Shown here: piece by piece, positions 34,566 through 43,815 of the stretch
Layout: every line of letters begins with the position of its first letter
How positions within the stretch are numbered: position 1 is the first letter of the stretch
Assembly (NCBI RefSeq): GCF_965215815.1
Contig: NZ_CBDCEO010000013.1
Location: 1,302,001 to 1,366,000, forward strand
Source: Poriferisodalis sp965215815
Lineage (GTDB): Bacteria; Actinomycetota; Acidimicrobiia; Acidimicrobiales; Poriferisodalaceae
Direction of reading: 5' to 3'
DNA length: 64,000 nt
Made by a program: the position numbers and the translations under genes
The notes under the pieces: model-generated
What the model saw: the letters and a program-made list of their open reading frames with translations, nothing else
What the model was told of the DNA's origin: nothing
Databases searched by the model: none

Positions 34566-35264
34566 TCAATCGCCGGCGGGAGGCAGTGCGGCGGCGGGAG
34601 GCAGTGCGACGGCGGCTTCGAGCCGGGCGAGACGTGCGGTGTGATCGAGCAGCGTCGCATTGATCTCACGGAACCCCGCCTGCATCTCGGTCCGCAGGCC
34701 ACCGATCTCGGAGTACATGTCGGTGCGCAGGCTGCCGATCTCGGAGTGCATCTCGGTGCGCAGGCTGCCGATCTCGGAGTACATGTCGGTGCGCAGGCTG
34801 CCGATCTCGGCCCGGAGGCCACCGATCTCGGAGTGCATGTCGTCGCGCAGGCCACCGATCGCGGAGTGCATGTCGTCGCGCAGGCTGCCGATCGCGGAGT
34901 GCAGGCTGCCGATCTCGGAGTGCAGGCCACCGATCTCGCCACGCAGTTCGGTGCCCAAGCTGTCGATGCTGTCCCCGAGTGCGCTGAGCTGCCACACCAG
35001 CAGCGCGCCGATCACACCCAGCACCGCTGTCAACACCCCCGCCAGCACACCGATGATCACATTCGGCGACACCGGCTCGCGGGTCATTCGAACATCCCGC
35101 CCCGGCTCGGGCGCACTGCTTGCAGCAGTCGGAACCGCTGAATCAGTCGGACCAGCCGGTGCAGCCGAGGCCGGAACAGCCGAGGCATCGTCCCCGGTAG
35201 CGGAAGAGCGTTCTGGATCGGCCGATGGGGTCATGGCAGCAGTCGTCTCGGCTGGTGCGGACAT
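34566..35264 (-). CDS. Membrane-anchored coiled-coil protein with 11-residue repeats (family B)
   Basis: 232 residues. Disordered N-terminus, SPNVIIGVLAGVLTAVLGVIGALLVWQL membrane helix near 75-100, then a periodic coiled coil of repeats such as SEIGSLRTDMY/SEIGGLRTEMH (33-bp DNA units), ending FREINATLLDHTARLARLEA. A frameshifted paralogue lies at 45081-45583 with fewer repeats. ATG at 35264 after GCGAGG. Function unknown; the repeat number sets rod length. Confidence 0.7.
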   Translation of the reverse strand: MSAPAETTAAMTPSADPERSSATGDDASAVPASAAPAGPTDSAVPTAASSAPEPGRDVRMTREPVSPNVIIGVLAGVLTAVLGVIGALLVWQLSALGDSIDSLGTELRGEIGGLHSEIGSLHSAIGSLRDDMHSAIGGLRDDMHSEIGGLRAEIGSLRTDMYSEIGSLRTEMHSEIGSLRTDMYSEIGGLRTEMQAGFREINATLLDHTARLARLEAAVALPPAAALPPAGD

Positions 35265-35395
35265 CAGGCCTCGCTGAGCGTCGCGGCGCAACAAAGCGCA
35301 CGTGTGGGTTCAGATCGACCGCCGCATCAGCCGGGCAGCGAGGCACTACCAACGTAACAAACCGCACCACACAAACCTGCACCGATTTCATCGGC

Positions 35396-35515
35396 AAGCC
35401 CCACCGCACACATGCAAGCCCCGCCGCACCCATGGAAGCCCCACCGCACCCATGGAAGCCCCGCCGTACACATGCAAGCCCCGCCGCACCCATGGAAGCC
35501 CCACCGCACCCATAG
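35396..35515. repeat. Six-copy 20-bp tandem array
   Basis: Six contiguous 20-bp units (consensus AAGCCCCACCGCACCCATGG), alternating ACACATGC and ACCCATGG endings. The array lies in the 377-bp gap between divergent surface-protein genes (35265-35641). The adjacent 35273-35395 is duplicated at 45592-45715, but there the array is absent. Confidence 0.93.
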
Positions 35516-35641
35516 AAGCGGTAAGGCAGCGACCGCCGACGCTGCCGCGACCACGTCGGACATCCGTTAGCCGCTCGCCAGCACCGCCGTGCACCCCGCT
35601 ACTGTCGTGGGCTTCTCGGCAAATGGCGGGAGAGCGACAGC

Positions 35642-38203
35642 ATGGGGCTTCGGAATCGTGGCCGAAGGGGCCTGCCGAAGCGACGCATCCCGCTGAGCCG
35701 CCGACGCCGCTCGGCCGCTGCCGCCATCGGCTGCTTGCTGGGCGCATCTGTGCTGTCGGTCGTCCCGAGCGCCTGGTCCACCAGCCCCGGCGCCAGCGCA
35801 GCCGCCGCAGTAGTCCGCGACACCGGAACGCTCGTCGTCGCGCTCGCATCGTCGCTCTCCGATGTGGGCACAGCGTCGTCGTTGGTTGCTGCGGGCGAGG
35901 GCGACGCCGTTCTGTTCGCCGAATCGACCGACTCACTAGGCAGCGCGGCATCCACAGCAGCCGCCCGCTGGCAGCCCGAGCGGGTGCTCATCGTCGGCGG
36001 CACACAAGCAGTCTCGGACAACGTCGAGGACGAGCTCCGCCGCCTCACTGCCGGCGTGAGGGTCATACGTCTCGCCGGCGACGACCGCATCCACACAGCA
36101 GCGCTGGCAGCCGACCGGGTCCTGGAAGGCAAGACGCCCGAGGCGGTGATCATCGCCAACGGCTGGTCGTTGCCCGATGTCGGCGTGGCAGCATCCGCGG
36201 TGGCGTCGGGAGCTGCGGACGCAGTGCTCTACGCCAGCGGCGACGATCTGGGCGAGCCGACCCGCAGCGCCCTCCAGCGCCACCGTCCTCGCCTGGTGCT
36301 CATCGCCGGCGGCCCCGCAGCGTTGACACCGCAGGTGCAGTCCGACGCCGAGACCGCCGCAAGCGCCACCGAGTCTCGCCGTCTGGGCGGCGCAACGCGT
36401 GTCGAGACAGCGGCGCTTGTCGCCAGCGACGCCATCGCCGCCGGAGCGACCACCCTGGTCGTCGCGAATGGCTGGTCACTCCAAGACGTCGGGCTCGCCG
36501 CAGCACTGGCCGCCGCTTTGCCCAACAGCACCGTCGCCTACACGGCGGGCCCAGCAACACTCGGCGAGCCATCCGAGCAAGCCATCGCCGGCGCCCGGCT
36601 CAACCGAATACTCCTCGTCGGCGACGAAACCTCCCTCAGCGCCGAACTGCACACGCAACTGACGGGCTCCGCAGGCTCCGCAGGCTCCGCAGGCACGCCA
36701 GACACCCTCACGCGCATCACATCGCCCGTCCAAGCGTTCTACGCCGCCGTGGACCTCGAGCCACCGGACCGCTTCACCGCGGTCACCGCCGGGACTCAGC
36801 GCACGTGCGCCCTGCGCGACGACAAGGCCGTCATCTGCTGGAAATCGGACCTCGAATCCGCTGCAATCGTGCCGCCCGGGAAATACGACACCGTGCCGTC
36901 AAGCACGGTCGGCCCATGGCTCGGGCACTCGTGCGCCCTGCGCGACGACAAGGCCGTCATCTGCTGGGGCGCCAACGAGGACGGTCAATCCGACCCGCCG
37001 AGCGGAGCCTTCGCAGCCGTGGCCGCAGGAGGTAAGCACTCGTGCGGGCTCGGCGAAGACCAATCGATCGTGTGCTGGGGCGACAACAACGACGGGCAGT
37101 CCGACGCGCCCGAAGGCACATTCACTGCGATCGACGCCGGCCACATTCACTCATGCGGGATTCGCGACGACCAGACGGTCGCCTGCTGGGGCGCCCGCCA
37201 TGACGGCCGGACCGACGCACCGGAGGGCAAGTTCATCGAAATCGGCGCAGGCGGCTCGCACTCGTGCGGGATCCGTGAGGATCACACGGTCGCCTGCTGG
37301 GGCAACAACTTCTATGGGCAGATCGACCCGCCCGCCGGGCCCCACAGCGGATTGTCCGTCGGCGGATGGCACACCTGCGCGCTGCGCGACGACCGCACGG
37401 CGAGCTGCTGGGGAAACATCTCGAGCCGCCAGGCAGAGGCCCCCGCCGGCCGCCTCGCTGCGGTCAGCGCAGGTTCGACGCACACGTGCGGTCTCGGAGA
37501 AGACGGCACGATCGAATGTCACGGGTTTGGTGTGTGGGGCTGGGCGAACTCTGCCCCCGGCGACGACGGCGTCGCGATACAGGCCGTGTACGCCGTCCCC
37601 GACGGCGAGTCGCCGGTGAGCACCCGCTCCGAAGGCATCTCCGACGCGGTCAAGGCGGCGCAGACATGGTTCCGTTCCCAAACCAATGGCCGGCACCCGG
37701 TCTTTGAGCGAAACGGAAACACGATCGACGTCAAAGCCATTCGAGTGGGCCCGGCGCCGGCAGCTGCTGAACCGACGAATGGCGGGACCATGGCCGCCGA
37801 GATCCGGGCGACTCTCGGCCTGCCGCCCTTTGCGCCGCTGCTCATCTTCATGGAAGGGAAGTTCGAGACCGCCAGCGCTTGCGGCTGGAAGACCGAGAAC
37901 TATGTAGTGGTCCCGATCGAGAACTGCGGCATCAAACCCGAGCCTGGCGCCAGGTGGCCGTACGGCGCGTCGTACATCATCGGGCACGAACTCACCCATC
38001 TTCTCGGGGCCACACCCAGGTGCGCACCGAACCACGACGGCACGAGTCATGTCAACGACGACAACCGCGACGTCATCTGGTTGGGACCCAGCGCTCGCGA
38101 CTGGGACAACCTGATGCTCGACGTGGGCCACGACGACTACTACATGCACGGACGCGACGACTGCTTCGACATCGCCAACCACCCGCTGCTGCGCACCGAG
38201 TGA
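35642..38203 (+). CDS. Secreted CWB2-RCC1-zincin fusion protein
   Basis: 853 residues. Arg-rich signal peptide, three CWB2 repeats at about 60-345 (ANGWSLPDVGVAASAVASG type), a GSAGSAGSAG linker, about seven RCC1-like repeats at about 380-650 (HSCGIRDDQTVACWG and relatives), then a C-terminal domain with HELTHLLGATPRC near 785, a zincin metal site. The architecture suggests wall anchoring, a beta-propeller for binding and a terminal peptidase. Start ATG 35642 after GGGAG. Confidence 0.85.
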   Translation: MGLRNRGRRGLPKRRIPLSRRRRSAAAAIGCLLGASVLSVVPSAWSTSPGASAAAAVVRDTGTLVVALASSLSDVGTASSLVAAGEGDAVLFAESTDSLGSAASTAAARWQPERVLIVGGTQAVSDNVEDELRRLTAGVRVIRLAGDDRIHTAALAADRVLEGKTPEAVIIANGWSLPDVGVAASAVASGAADAVLYASGDDLGEPTRSALQRHRPRLVLIAGGPAALTPQVQSDAETAASATESRRLGGATRVETAALVASDAIAAGATTLVVANGWSLQDVGLAAALAAALPNSTVAYTAGPATLGEPSEQAIAGARLNRILLVGDETSLSAELHTQLTGSAGSAGSAGTPDTLTRITSPVQAFYAAVDLEPPDRFTAVTAGTQRTCALRDDKAVICWKSDLESAAIVPPGKYDTVPSSTVGPWLGHSCALRDDKAVICWGANEDGQSDPPSGAFAAVAAGGKHSCGLGEDQSIVCWGDNNDGQSDAPEGTFTAIDAGHIHSCGIRDDQTVACWGARHDGRTDAPEGKFIEIGAGGSHSCGIREDHTVACWGNNFYGQIDPPAGPHSGLSVGGWHTCALRDDRTASCWGNISSRQAEAPAGRLAAVSAGSTHTCGLGEDGTIECHGFGVWGWANSAPGDDGVAIQAVYAVPDGESPVSTRSEGISDAVKAAQTWFRSQTNGRHPVFERNGNTIDVKAIRVGPAPAAAEPTNGGTMAAEIRATLGLPPFAPLLIFMEGKFETASACGWKTENYVVVPIENCGIKPEPGARWPYGASYIIGHELTHLLGATPRCAPNHDGTSHVNDDNRDVIWLGPSARDWDNLMLDVGHDDYYMHGRDDCFDIANHPLLRTE

Positions 38204-38238
38204 CAGGCGGACGAGCCTGACGCCGCCTCGTGGGTGGC

Positions 38239-38628
38239 CTACAGGATCGTCAGGTTTGCCACGAACAGCGCCACGATGAACCCGATCACCGTGTAGTGGT
38301 GCGCCTTGACCGATCTCAGGTCGCTCTTGCGCTCAGCGCGCTCGCGTTCGCGCAGCGTGGCCGCTTCGGCGCGATCCGCTTCGCGTAGCGTGGCCGCTTC
38401 GGCGCGATCCGCTTCGCGTAGCGCGAAGAGCATGTCGAACCTCTGATCTACTCGTTCGAACTGTTTGTCGATCTGTTCGAACCGTTTGTCGATCCCTGCC
38501 AGATCGGTCTTGGTGGCCAGGTCTGACAGAGGCGCGGGGGCCAGGCACGACATCAGATACTCCGCAAGCGGCTCATCGGTGTGCTCACGGAACCAAGCGT
38601 AGAGCCGAGATCGATCTTCTTCAGACAC
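38239..38628 (-). CDS. Small coiled-coil tail-anchored protein (family A), short version
   Basis: 129 residues. Conserved N-terminal head (SEEDRSRLYAWFREHTDEPL), TDLAGIDKRFEQIDKQFERV coiled coil, two READRAEAATL repeats, RSVKAHHYTVIG and a C-terminal membrane helix (FIVALFVANLTIL). The GTG at 38628 is chosen because GGGAGG lies 5 bp upstream. The paralogue at 41046 has more repeats. The gap 38629-38944 shows only upstream sequence shared with that paralogue and nothing else. Confidence 0.7.
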   Translation of the reverse strand: MSEEDRSRLYAWFREHTDEPLAEYLMSCLAPAPLSDLATKTDLAGIDKRFEQIDKQFERVDQRFDMLFALREADRAEAATLREADRAEAATLRERERAERKSDLRSVKAHHYTVIGFIVALFVANLTIL

Positions 38629-38944
38629 GGTCACCTCCCGTTGCGGACCCGCAACTCGCCAGCGCGCCCGGCTGCGCACGACATTGCGCGACCGTAGGCA
38701 CCGGGCTGTAACTGGCCAAGCGATTTTCGGTACACGTCGGTCATATCGGCGCGCACTCCGGCCTGACGCTCCAGCGCGCCAATCCCCACCCAAAAGGTCT
38801 GCACCTTCAGCCCCCGGGGAGAAAGGTCTAGGAGGACCGCGCCCGGACGGCGAGCGCCGAATTCACCCCTGAGGAGGCCGCGCCGGGATTCGCCCACTCG
38901 AACCCCTCACGGCGGAAGCCGCCGAAGCGTGAACAGGCCGCGAT

Positions 38945-40912
38945 CTATTCGCGCAGCCTCTGGGGCGGTCTGGATGCTCGTGCGGTGGCGGTGGCGGTGG
39001 CAGTGGCGGTGGCGGTGGCGGTGGCAGTGGCAGTGGCAGTGGTGGTGTTGGTGTCACCAGTGGCGGTGTCACCGGTGGCGGTGTCACCAGTGGCGGTGTC
39101 ACCGGTGGCGGTGTCACCAGTGGTGGTGTTGGCGGCGGTGTCGCGGTCGCGGGGTTGGGTGGTCCATTGGCCGGTGGTGGGGTGGCGCCCAAGACGTTGC
39201 TTGTTCTTGTGGAGATCGTCGTGGCAGTCGTCGCACAGGGCGGCGAGGTTGGAGATGTCGGTGGTGCCGTTGTCGGCTTGCCATTCGTCGATGTGGTGGT
39301 AGTCGCAGCGGTGCATGGGTTTGCGGCACAGCACGCAGCCGCGGTCGCGTATCGCGATCGCGAGCTGTTGTGCGACGCTGGCGTGTCGGCGGCTGCGTCC
39401 GAGCCACAGCACTTGTCCGGGCCCGGCGAAGAGTGCGCTGCTGATGCGCGTGTCGGGCGAGAGATCATCGAGGATTGACGGCGGGATGGGTCCGGCGCCG
39501 AGGGCTTCGCAGAGTCCGTCGGGTTTGGTGCCGTCGATGACGCCGATGTCGGCGATGATCACCAGCTGGTTGGGTGCCTGAGCGGGCCGCCACCCCTCGA
39601 TTGAGCGGCCCGCCGCGCCCGCTGGCACGACATCGCCGTCGCCAGATCCCGCATCGCCGTCGCCAGGTCCCGCACCGCCGCCCCGATTGGGTTCGGCATC
39701 GCTGGGGCGGCCGTGTTGGGCGTTGCCTTGGGCACAGCGGTTGGCATTGCATTGTGGGTTGGGTTCGGCATCGCTGGGGCGGCCGTGTTGGGCGTTGCCT
39801 TGGGCACAGCGGTTGGCATTGCATTGTGGGTTGGGTTCGGCATCGCTGGGGCGGCCGTGTTGGGTGTTGCCTTGGGCACAGCGGTTGGCATCGCTGTGTG
39901 GGCTGCGTTCGGCGTGGCCGTGGTGATCGCGGCTGGCAGCGCCGCCGTTGCCTGGCTCGGCATCGCCCTTGCCGCCCCCGTCAGGACCGCCTTCGTCGGG
40001 TGACCGGTGGGCGGTGTTGTGAGCGCGAGCGGCGGGGTGTCCGATGGTGGCCAGGGCGTCGCGGTTGGTGAGCATTTCGAACACGCTGTCAGCGAGGCGT
40101 TGGCGGTTGTCGCGTATCTGGTCCGGTGTGCCGTCGCGTCCGCCGTCGAGCCGCCACAGGGCGTCGTTGTAGTTCTCGACTGCTTGGAGCACCAGTGCGT
40201 AGCTGACCGGGTCGAGGCGGGCGTTGAGCACACCCATGCCCGTTGACTCGTCAATGAACAGCGCGGCGGAGCGGTCGCGGCGCTGACGGTCCAGCACCGT
40301 CCGCGCAGCAGCGGGGTCGTGGCGGGCAGCAAAGTCGCGGGCGTCGCGGCGCAGCACCTCCGGCGAGACGCCTGCCGCGGCTTCGAGCAGCTCTGCGGCG
40401 TCGTTGACGGCTTCGGGGCTGGTGCGCCGAGCAGCATCAGCGAGCACTTCTGCGTGTTCTGCGGTGAGCTCGCCCAAAGCGAGGCCGCGTGCCACGTTGG
40501 GCATCTGAGCGACCTGCTCGCTGACCTCGACGGTGCGCTTGGCCCGCCGCACGCTCACGCGCGCCTGGTCGCGCAACACCGTGCGACCCGAACCGGGACG
40601 CGCAGCCTCCAGCGCCGCAGTGGCGTTCAGCAGCACCGCTTCCACCGCTGAGCGCAGCCTTCCGCCGGCCGCGATCACTTGTGCGAGCACGTCGCTATCC
40701 GCGCCTCGCATCGGCACCCGCGACGCCCGAGCGACAACGTCGCGCGCCCCGCACAACGCCGGCAACACAGCCTCAGCCAGTGACACCGGCTCAACCGGAG
40801 GCGCAGTCATCGGCGTCTCTGCGGCGACGTTCGCCAGCACCGCGCACGCCCGCATTTCGGCCGCCGGATCGTTACGAACGTCTGTCTCCCTCATGACGAA
40901 CACCATAAACAT
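38945..40912 (-). CDS. DUF222/HNH endonuclease-domain protein (13E12-repeat type)
   Basis: 655 residues. DUF222 helical region (1-290), a repeat-rich linker, then HNH: GCVLCRKPMHRCDYHHIDEW, NLAALCDDCHDDLHK. The linker has about three copies of a 24-residue unit (NRCAQGNAQHGRPSDAEP) from a 72-bp DNA repeat at about 39691-39900. The tail holds TGDTA repeats (15 bp) and a TATATA tract from a hexanucleotide microsatellite (38980-39050). ATG at 40912 or 40894. These proteins are multicopy in actinobacteria, and some resemble mobile repetitive elements. Confidence 0.85.
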   Translation of the reverse strand: MFMVFVMRETDVRNDPAAEMRACAVLANVAAETPMTAPPVEPVSLAEAVLPALCGARDVVARASRVPMRGADSDVLAQVIAAGGRLRSAVEAVLLNATAALEAARPGSGRTVLRDQARVSVRRAKRTVEVSEQVAQMPNVARGLALGELTAEHAEVLADAARRTSPEAVNDAAELLEAAAGVSPEVLRRDARDFAARHDPAAARTVLDRQRRDRSAALFIDESTGMGVLNARLDPVSYALVLQAVENYNDALWRLDGGRDGTPDQIRDNRQRLADSVFEMLTNRDALATIGHPAARAHNTAHRSPDEGGPDGGGKGDAEPGNGGAASRDHHGHAERSPHSDANRCAQGNTQHGRPSDAEPNPQCNANRCAQGNAQHGRPSDAEPNPQCNANRCAQGNAQHGRPSDAEPNRGGGAGPGDGDAGSGDGDVVPAGAAGRSIEGWRPAQAPNQLVIIADIGVIDGTKPDGLCEALGAGPIPPSILDDLSPDTRISSALFAGPGQVLWLGRSRRHASVAQQLAIAIRDRGCVLCRKPMHRCDYHHIDEWQADNGTTDISNLAALCDDCHDDLHKNKQRLGRHPTTGQWTTQPRDRDTAANTTTGDTATGDTATGDTATGDTATGDTNTTTATATATATATATATATATARASRPPQRLRE

Positions 40913-41045
40913 GCGGTGTTACACGAATACCTCACGAAGGCGCTGAAACGACATCCCGACGCTGTCGCCCCGCAACGCGCTCAGGCACGCGAGAAGGCAC
41001 GTTCCATGCCGAAGATGGATTCCACGGCCAGCCGTAGCGGGAGGC

Positions 41046-41546
41046 CTACAGGATCGTCAGGTTCGCCACGAACAGCGCCACGATGAACCCGATCACCGTG
41101 TAGTGGTGCGCCTTGACCGATCTCAGGTCGCTCTTGCGCTCGGCACGGTCGCGTTCGCGCAGCGCGTCCGCTTCGGCACGGTCGTGCTCGCGCAGCGCGT
41201 CCGCTTCGGCACGGTCGTGCTCGCGCAGCGCGTCCGCTTCGGCACGGTCGCGCTCGCGCAGCGCGTCCGCTTCGGCACGGTCGTGCTCGCGCAGCGCGTC
41301 CGCTTCGGCACGGTCGCGCTCGCGCAGCGCGTCCGCTTCGGCACGATCCGCTTCGCGTAGCGCGAAGAGCATGTCGAACCTCTGATCGACCCGCTCGAAC
41401 CGTTTGTCGATCCCTGCCAGATCGGCCTTGGTGGCAAGGTCTGACAGGGGCGCGGGGGCCAGGCACGACATCAGATACTCCGCAAGCGGCTCATCGGTCT
41501 GCTCACGGAACCAAGCGTAGAGCCGAGATCGATCTTCTTCAGACAC
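41046..41546 (-). CDS. Small coiled-coil tail-anchored protein (family A), expanded version
   Basis: 166 residues. Same head (SEEDRSRLYAWFREQTDEPL) and tail (RSVKAHHYTVIG plus membrane helix) as 38239-38628. The middle has about seven 27-bp DNA repeats giving DRAEADALR-E(R/H) units, about 37 residues longer than the paralogue. GTG at 41546 follows the same GGGAGG. Upstream and downstream flanks also match 38239, so this is a segmental duplication. Confidence 0.7.
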   Translation of the reverse strand: MSEEDRSRLYAWFREQTDEPLAEYLMSCLAPAPLSDLATKADLAGIDKRFERVDQRFDMLFALREADRAEADALRERDRAEADALREHDRAEADALRERDRAEADALREHDRAEADALREHDRAEADALRERDRAERKSDLRSVKAHHYTVIGFIVALFVANLTIL

Positions 41547-41856
41547 GGTCACCTCCCGTTGCGGACCCGCAACTCGCCAGCGCAAACCCGGTCGCCACAG
41601 CGCCTACACGGCCCTCTCAGGGCATTGTCGGCGCCGGGACCCATCCACACCCGGTCAGCTGCCTAGCGGCCGTCCTGCGGCGCTCAGGCGGCGCTCAGGC
41701 CGCCCACAGCGCCCAACCCGCACCGCAAGCAGCCGACCCGACCGCAGAGGCAGCGTGGGATCGGCCGCCAACCCGACATGCCGCCGCACCCTGCTGCGAG
41801 GCTCAGAACGTTTCGCTTGGCCCGTCCCGCTGCCCAGCGGCGGAAGGCCCTTCCCC

Positions 41857-42102
41857 GTGGTCGCCGGTTGCTACCTGACCCACGAGCGTCGCCGTTGCCC
41901 AGCGATCTGCGCCGCCGATGCGCCTTATGCCTCGCCCGGCGACCTTCTCGTTGGGAACCGCGGCAGTGCCGCCGACGATGTAGCCGCCATCTGTGGCCGC
42001 GTCGAGCCGCGCAGCCTGGTCTGTGGGCATCGGCTCGTCGCGGGTGCCGGCCAGCACGATGCAGTCGGTCTCGATCACTCCTGCGAGTGTGACGGCGCTG
42101 TC
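41857..42102 (-). pseudogene. CWB2 surface-protein fragment
   Basis: A stretch reading CIVLAGTRDEPM, GGYIVGGTAAV and RRIGGADRWATATLV has CWB2 repeat hallmarks but no start, signal or downstream domain. It is joined on its 5' side to a partial copy of the conserved 3' module and an AlkB fragment, so it is a recombination remnant. 41590-41856 shows no gene. Confidence 0.6.
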
Positions 42103-42107
42103 CCGAC

Positions 42108-42160
42108 TGGGTGGGCAGGCCACCAGCCGGTTCAGGTCAACTGTGCAGCTCGCGCGGGTC
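42108..42160 (-). repeat. Partial copy of the conserved 3' module (hairpin missing)
   Basis: Matches the tail part of the module (GTGGGCAGGCCACC, then GGTTCAGGTCAACTGTGCAG) seen at 50760-50804, but the terminator hairpin has been replaced by the CWB2 fragment. Confidence 0.7.
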
Positions 42161-42350
42161 AGGTCTGTGTTCGACCTAGGCCCGCAATTGTGCGAAACGT
42201 GATCGAGACGCGTCGCTGACGCTTGATCTTCTGTCCGTTCCAATCGTCTGCCCGCCGCTTGGCGATGCCGTGGCGCCAGGCCGAGCGTGCATCACCGTGC
42301 ATGAGAACGAGGCTGCGCGGCTCCAACCGCTGCACGAAGCCGTCCCCAGT
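42159..42350 (-). pseudogene. AlkB-like dioxygenase C-terminal fragment
   Basis: Encodes VQRLEPRSLVLMHGDARSAW, then RHGIAKRRADDWNGQKIKRQ and RRVSITFRTIA, the C-terminal part of the intact AlkB-like gene at 53283-53915. Upstream of the VQR segment, homology ends abruptly. 42372-42513 shows no gene. Confidence 0.75.
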
Positions 42351-42513
42351 CGGCACCTGGGTGCGTGGCATTGCCCCCCGCGGTACTCATGTCGTGTTGA
42401 GGGGGCGGTTCGTTGTGCCTTCGTGGCTCGCCTTGCCTTAGCTACGCGCGTGGCTTTCGCAGCCCGCCGTGACTGTGACTGGGGCGACTGCCTCGCTGAC
42501 ATCCGTCGTGCCG

Positions 42514-43815
42514 TCATGCCGCCACGAGTTCGGCGATGCCATGGTTCTCGATCTGGTGCCCGATCACATACGAGGAAACGCCGAACTCGTCGGCAAGGTC
42601 GGCGACAAGGTCTTGATCGACGAATTTGCCGGTAACTCTTTCCGCCAAGCTCGCGGATGGTGCCAGGAATTCAGCTGCAAAGGCTCGGTTCCGCTGCTGC
42701 CGCTCAGTGTTGGCTCTCGTGAGCAGAGCGTCGTTGCTGGTTGTCAGCGCCTCGGCCAATGCACGGCAAAACAGAAATCGTTGACTGGTCTTCCCGGCCG
42801 CCCTCAACCCGAATGACACAGTCTGCGAGTCTCGGGACCTCACCACTCCATCGATTGACGTCAGCGCATCCAGAGATCTGACGGGCCGAGTGGCTCGCTC
42901 AAACGTCGCGAAGTCTTGGCAAATCGCCTCGGCCAGCCTTGCCGTGGTGGCGATGAGGTCACCGTTGAGGCCAAGCCTGCGGCGGGTCTGCCTGGCCAAC
43001 TCGTAGCCCGCCTGCCACGGGCGGCTCGCCTGGTGAGACAGGTCGCCCAAATGCAGCAGACTTGCCCCAAGCCGAACCTCATTGGTTACCGCCTGCTCCA
43101 TGGCCTTGCGGATCGCAGTGCACGCCGACAGTGGCTCGTCGGAACCTAACGCGGGCAGAGCTTCCTCTCGCAGATCGCCCAGCAACTCTCCGACCTGCAG
43201 CACGAGGCTCTCCTGCGGTCCGTCAAGGTCGTAGGGATCCCTGCCGAGTCCTGCCGCGGTCGCGCAGAACGCGAGCTGGTCGGCATCGGTGGCCTCGATG
43301 GCCGCCCACTCTGACTGCAGATGCGTGGCGGTGATGCCGCATGCCGAAAGTCGACTCACCACCATGTCAACGAAATCAGAACATTCCTGTACGAATTGGT
43401 CACGATCGACCGTTATCGAGCCGCGACTCCGAAACTCGAGCTCATTCCACTCCGGCATCCGGTCGGTCCATACGATGTGCGTCAGTCGGCCCGCCGAGCT
43501 GAACCGCACATCGGGCAAGGCATAGCCCTCTGCGCCGGTCACCAGACTGTGGCGCTGAGCGAACGCCGGATCAGTTCGGTTGCGGAGATTCTCGGTCTCA
43601 TAGGCGAGGAACCACCAATTCGACACCAGCCACTCGGCCATCGGATAGAGAGGGACATAGACAGCGTCACGCAGCGTCCGTGCCCGCTTGTCGTCAACCC
43701 GCGTTAGCACCGCACTCTCGGCTTGGATGCGCAACGAAGCGAACGTTGCGGCCAGTTCCGGCCCCTTGATGCCGGTGCCGTCAAGCCATTCGACATCGAA
43801 GCGCAGTGCGCTCAT
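42514..43815 (-). CDS. ImmA/IrrE-related protein lacking HExxH
   Basis: 433 residues. The N-terminal half is not recognised (ASLRIQAESAVLTRVDDKRA, AEWLVSNWWFLAYETEN). The C-terminal 100 residues (QRNRAFAAEFLAPSASLAERV, LADEFGVSSYVIGHQIENH) resemble the part of ImmA/IrrE (DUF955) peptidases after the HExxH helix, but the HExxH is absent. The ATG at 43815 overlaps the stop of the RGWW-motif gene. The pair looks like a two-gene accessory module; such proteins often regulate toxin-antitoxin or mobile elements. Confidence 0.65.
   Translation of the reverse strand: MSALRFDVEWLDGTGIKGPELAATFASLRIQAESAVLTRVDDKRARTLRDAVYVPLYPMAEWLVSNWWFLAYETENLRNRTDPAFAQRHSLVTGAEGYALPDVRFSSAGRLTHIVWTDRMPEWNELEFRSRGSITVDRDQFVQECSDFVDMVVSRLSACGITATHLQSEWAAIEATDADQLAFCATAAGLGRDPYDLDGPQESLVLQVGELLGDLREEALPALGSDEPLSACTAIRKAMEQAVTNEVRLGASLLHLGDLSHQASRPWQAGYELARQTRRRLGLNGDLIATTARLAEAICQDFATFERATRPVRSLDALTSIDGVVRSRDSQTVSFGLRAAGKTSQRFLFCRALAEALTTSNDALLTRANTERQQRNRAFAAEFLAPSASLAERVTGKFVDQDLVADLADEFGVSSYVIGHQIENHGIAELVAA

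Noticed and set aside
35396..35515. CRISPR array
   Set aside because: Units are contiguous 20-bp repeats with no spacers and no cas genes nearby.
41103..41385. Repeat-rich plus-strand frames opposite the 41046 coiled-coil gene
   Set aside because: They are the antisense of the 27-bp repeats and lack a start context; the minus-strand frame has conserved head and tail shared with 38239.
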